This document shows positions 61,173 to 64,000 of a stretch of 64,000 nt of DNA, in pieces. A program made the position numbers and the translations under genes. The notes below the pieces were generated by a model, which was not told the origin of the DNA, did no database searches, and saw only the letters and a list, made by a program, of their open reading frames with translations. The first letter of the stretch is position 1. The number at the start of each line of letters is the position of its first letter. This DNA comes from Apophysomyces variabilis. Its lineage: Eukaryota > Mucoromycota > Mucoromycetes > Mucorales > Mucoraceae. The stretch is from the NCBI GenBank assembly GCA_002749535.1, contig MZZL01000405.1, positions 620,001-684,000 on the forward strand, in the 5' to 3' direction.

Positions 61173-64000
61173 TTATTGTCGATTCTTACTGTAACCTTCC
61201 CAGTCCTTACAAATACTTGGATCGGCCTGGCCCATACTTTGCTCTATATGGCCTCGCATTGTGTCCGATGCCAGCTGCAAGCCGCGGCTGAGTTGAACCA
61301 TTGCAAACCGATACATCATATCACCTTCCTCTTGATTTCGCTCTAATTTATTTTCCAAAACCGCACTCAGGTACGCACGTAACATCGACTCGTTGGACTC
61401 TGACCAATCTGGGAGTACAATCTCATCTGCTCGTACCTTGATGGTCCTAAGTATATCTCGGTAATCAAACCATAATAGATGACGGTAATCAACAGGGGCC
61501 ATCTCCATTGACACATAGGCTAAGAGACGGCCAAACACCCGATGGCCAAATGACACCGCGGCGTATTGACCAACAAAGGTTTGATAAAACTGGAAAAAAG
61601 GGACCTGTGTCCTTCGGACATATACCGATGATCTCCGCCATGCATCTTCCAATGAAACAACACGAGCTCGAAACAACTGATCCGTCCATCGATGGATCCA
61701 TTCGGAAATCTCGTCATCCCAAAACACTTCGCGATCGCTGACCATACCCGGAGCTTGACCCTCCCGATCTCCCACCAGAAACAGCTTCATCAGTGACACA
61801 ACAGCCACATCATGGTCAACGCGATGCAGTAAACGAGAAGCCGTCTTGAGTGTGGCCCGGATGACCTCATAAACATCCCTAGTCTTCTGTGCCTTGACCG
61901 ATTTGTCGAGATGGTATATCTCGTCAATAGGTGAAAATAACCATGCCGTCGCATTAAATCCATCCATATCACCCTGCACAGGATATATCATCGTTTCGAT
62001 AGGCCGGCCATCGTGCTGAAACAGTGCCTTGGAAACCACCACTTCCTTTGAACGCTGCTCTTCCGTCGAATAGAATCGACCCAGTGACGTTGCACACTCA
62101 TCCAGTCGTTCCAATACACTAACCTGCACGAGCGCCTGCGCTAACCACGTTTCGGCTGCACCTGCATGCGTGCTCCTCAGAGCCAGTTCGAGCTCAGCCC
62201 TGTCATAGCCATCACCCCACGCCTGCTGTCGAACGCTTCGGTCGTTCACCCGGCTGATCCATCGCCACAGGGCATATCGGCCCAACATGCCTCTGTCCTC
62301 TTTTACTTCTTCTGCTTGACAGGAACCACACACGGTCTTCAGCTGATGAACCATTTCTGGCGAAAGTAACTCGGTTTGTGCCCTTTGAGAAAGTGCTGCA
62401 TAACCAGGTTGTGACACAGAAACAAACGCACCAAGGAACTCTATCCAGCGTAACACCCGATGGTCCGAATGTCCCCCTGACACTTTGGGTCTCTGTATCA
62501 CCACAGCCTTCCAAACCTCTGACACTGTCTCTTCCGTAGGAGGGAACTTGTCCATGTAACTAGCCCAAGTCGCAAGATAACCCAAAGACGTCTCGTATAG
62601 CTCGGCCTTACCCTCGCTCGAACGATGAATGGCAATCACTAAAGGCAGGAAGGCCGTCGGTTGACGCCAATCAATCGCATGTGCCGGCTCGGTCTTGTGA
62701 GGATCCGCAGCAGCATGCAACAACACTTCTAAGAGACCAAGTACCGTACTTGTTCTCGTCAAGATCATCGTGTTGTCTGACCCCAGACTGGAGCGGAGCC
62801 AGTCCATAACGTGCTCTTGCAGATCCTCCAGGGTCGGCATGATTAAACCGTAACACACTAGGACACGTAATAATTTAAGAGTCTCTATTTGCAAAGCATA
62901 CGCACGGCGACGCATTGAATGACACGCCGTCTCGGGTGACACAACCAAAAATTTGAGAGCTGGAACAGCCTTCAATAAGATCTCCTTCGCCAAAGCCTTG
63001 CTTCCCTGAGCAAGGACCGTTAAAAGTCGCAAAGCGGCCAGACTAGGATAGCGGAGACCCAAAGACGACGCTTTCTCTCCATCATCCGTCATTGGCCAAT
63101 CTGCTTGAAGGAGGCCCCATTCAATCACTCGGTCTAAAAGACCATACTCGCCAATGGCTGTGCAAACTTGATTTCCTGATTGGCCAAGTCGGACAAGGAT
63201 ACGTATCAGATACTCAATCGAACCCGGGTCCGCGGCGCACAGTTCACTCTCAGGGGCTATCAAATACCGAATGCGGGCAAGAAGGTTCATCTTGATCAGG
63301 GTCGAAAGAAGATCACGCTCAGCAAGCACAGCATCATTTTCCTCTTCCTCTTCGTCTCCTTCTTCCCGTGACCCTCTCTCTCCGTCTCGAAGACGATCAA
63401 TGGTTGCCGAGAATTTCTCGTTCAGACCTTGCCCTATTTCTACAGGATGCCGCGCCTGTCTCGGTCTTGCCACATGACCAAGGAAGACGTTGAAATCTGC
63501 TGCATCCAAGACTTCGCCTTCCAGATCATCATCATCTAACACCAAAGCAGCCATTGCCTGAACAGCACTGATAAGGACCACCAGATGACGATCATCCAAG
63601 GCTGACCGCAGATACACCGGAGCGGCTACCTCTTTTCTAGTGAACACATGCATCACATCTGACCAGTTGACTTTGAGTTGCTCCTGACCAGCCTTATTCA
63701 CGCGCGCCTTGGCCCGCCAAAGGATTCGCGCAAGCGTTTTGAGAACCATGGCTCGTTGGGAAGGAACCTGACTACGAACTAAATGAAACAGTTCAGCTAA
63801 GGTGTAACCTGCTTTGTCAGGATCATCTCCATGATGATGCAGTCCTTTATGGCGTGGAATATCCATATCAGGATTGACTGGCACACCATGAAGATCGAAT
63901 CGAAGCTGACGAAACACCTCATCTTTTGATTCCACCGCCTCCTTCTTTGTCTCGTCAGAATCACTGTTCGGACTCATGAAGCGGCTATCTATCCATGCCA
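61173..64000 (-). CDS. RPAP1: RPAP1 C-terminal part, RNA polymerase II assembly factor (partial)
   Basis: A 934-codon uninterrupted frame from 63977 that stays open to the window edge, where AWIDSRF precedes the first ATG. The gene is therefore probably cut here and its N-terminus lies beyond 64000. The start of the visible part, LRFDLHGVPVNPDM then LHHHGDDPDKAGYTLAELFH, LVRSQVPSQRAMVLKTLARI, is the RPAP1 C-terminal-domain signature. The rest is a long alpha-helical solenoid through WFDYRDILRTIKVRADEIVL and NQEEGDMMYRFAMVQLSRGL to the end. RPAP1 (Rba50 in yeast) helps assemble RNA polymerase II subcomplexes and bring them into the nucleus. It is intron-poor compared with its neighbours. Confidence 0.92.
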   Translation of the reverse strand, partial: AWIDSRFMSPNSDSDETKKEAVESKDEVFRQLRFDLHGVPVNPDMDIPRHKGLHHHGDDPDKAGYTLAELFHLVRSQVPSQRAMVLKTLARILWRAKARVNKAGQEQLKVNWSDVMHVFTRKEVAAPVYLRSALDDRHLVVLISAVQAMAALVLDDDDLEGEVLDAADFNVFLGHVARPRQARHPVEIGQGLNEKFSATIDRLRDGERGSREEGDEEEEENDAVLAERDLLSTLIKMNLLARIRYLIAPESELCAADPGSIEYLIRILVRLGQSGNQVCTAIGEYGLLDRVIEWGLLQADWPMTDDGEKASSLGLRYPSLAALRLLTVLAQGSKALAKEILLKAVPALKFLVVSPETACHSMRRRAYALQIETLKLLRVLVCYGLIMPTLEDLQEHVMDWLRSSLGSDNTMILTRTSTVLGLLEVLLHAAADPHKTEPAHAIDWRQPTAFLPLVIAIHRSSEGKAELYETSLGYLATWASYMDKFPPTEETVSEVWKAVVIQRPKVSGGHSDHRVLRWIEFLGAFVSVSQPGYAALSQRAQTELLSPEMVHQLKTVCGSCQAEEVKEDRGMLGRYALWRWISRVNDRSVRQQAWGDGYDRAELELALRSTHAGAAETWLAQALVQVSVLERLDECATSLGRFYSTEEQRSKEVVVSKALFQHDGRPIETMIYPVQGDMDGFNATAWLFSPIDEIYHLDKSVKAQKTRDVYEVIRATLKTASRLLHRVDHDVAVVSLMKLFLVGDREGQAPGMVSDREVFWDDEISEWIHRWTDQLFRARVVSLEDAWRRSSVYVRRTQVPFFQFYQTFVGQYAAVSFGHRVFGRLLAYVSMEMAPVDYRHLLWFDYRDILRTIKVRADEIVLPDWSESNESMLRAYLSAVLENKLERNQEEGDMMYRFAMVQLSRGLQLASDTMRGHIEQSMGQADPSICKDWEGYSKNRQ

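Overview
This window is nuclear DNA of a filamentous, probably early-diverging fungus. Genes are intron-rich (GT-AG, mostly 45-80 nt, some 36-38 nt) and lie on both strands. They include fungal cell-wall and polarity genes: a GPI-type chitin deacetylase, fructose-6-phosphate amidotransferase, a SepA/Bni1-type formin and a Ysc84 SH3 protein. They also include genes typically missing from yeasts: RBM25 with a PWI domain, malonyl-CoA decarboxylase, a DNAAF5/HEATR2-like protein and a WRN-type exonuclease. That mix suggests Mucoromycota, but this is inference; no rRNA or mitochondrial marker is present.

Layout, left to right. 0-2.3 kb: no supported gene. 2.3-4.0 kb: hexokinase-like protein with damaged substrate and nucleotide motifs (+). 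5.0-6.6 kb: G3BP-type NTF2/RRM protein (-), divergent from DUS4 tRNA dihydrouridine synthase (+, 6.8-8.1 kb). 8.2-9.4 kb: orphan 310-residue gene (-). 11.0-14.0 kb: ARP5 (-). 14.4-15.6 kb: WRN-like 3'-5' exonuclease (-). 16.5-18.6 kb: ariadne RBR ubiquitin ligase (-). 19.8-21.5 kb: Ysc84/SH3YL1 (-). 22.6-23.4 kb: acidic orphan (-). 24.1-29.7 kb: formin (-). 30.3-32.4 kb: malonyl-CoA decarboxylase (-). 34.1-35.6 kb: GSK3 kinase (+). 37.1-37.8 kb: rhodanese (+). 37.9-40.2 kb: RBM25 (-). 40.7-42.5 kb: DNAAF5-like HEAT protein (-). 43.4-44.7 kb: SAM methyltransferase (+). 45.0-48.8 kb: ATG13 (-). 49.5-52.3 kb: GFA1 (-). 53.4-55.0 kb: chitin deacetylase (-). 56.2-58.2 kb: NPR2/NPRL2 (-). 59.7-60.0 kb: small four-CxxC protein (-). 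61.2 kb to the window end: RPAP1, cut by the window edge (-).

Most genes are ordinary housekeeping genes with no operon logic. Two links are worth noting. GFA1 makes the first committed chitin precursor and lies next to a chitin deacetylase, which turns chitin into chitosan. ATG13 (a TORC1 target) and NPR2 (a TORC1 inhibitor) lie within 10 kb of each other. The most unusual structure is in ATG13. A 244-bp segment holding its complete 90-nt second exon occurs twice in tandem, and the second copy carries an in-frame stop. The two copies are joined by a short inverted copy of flanking DNA between A- and T-tracts. Exon boundaries were read by eye from splice consensus and frame continuity; gene ends are more certain than individual introns.
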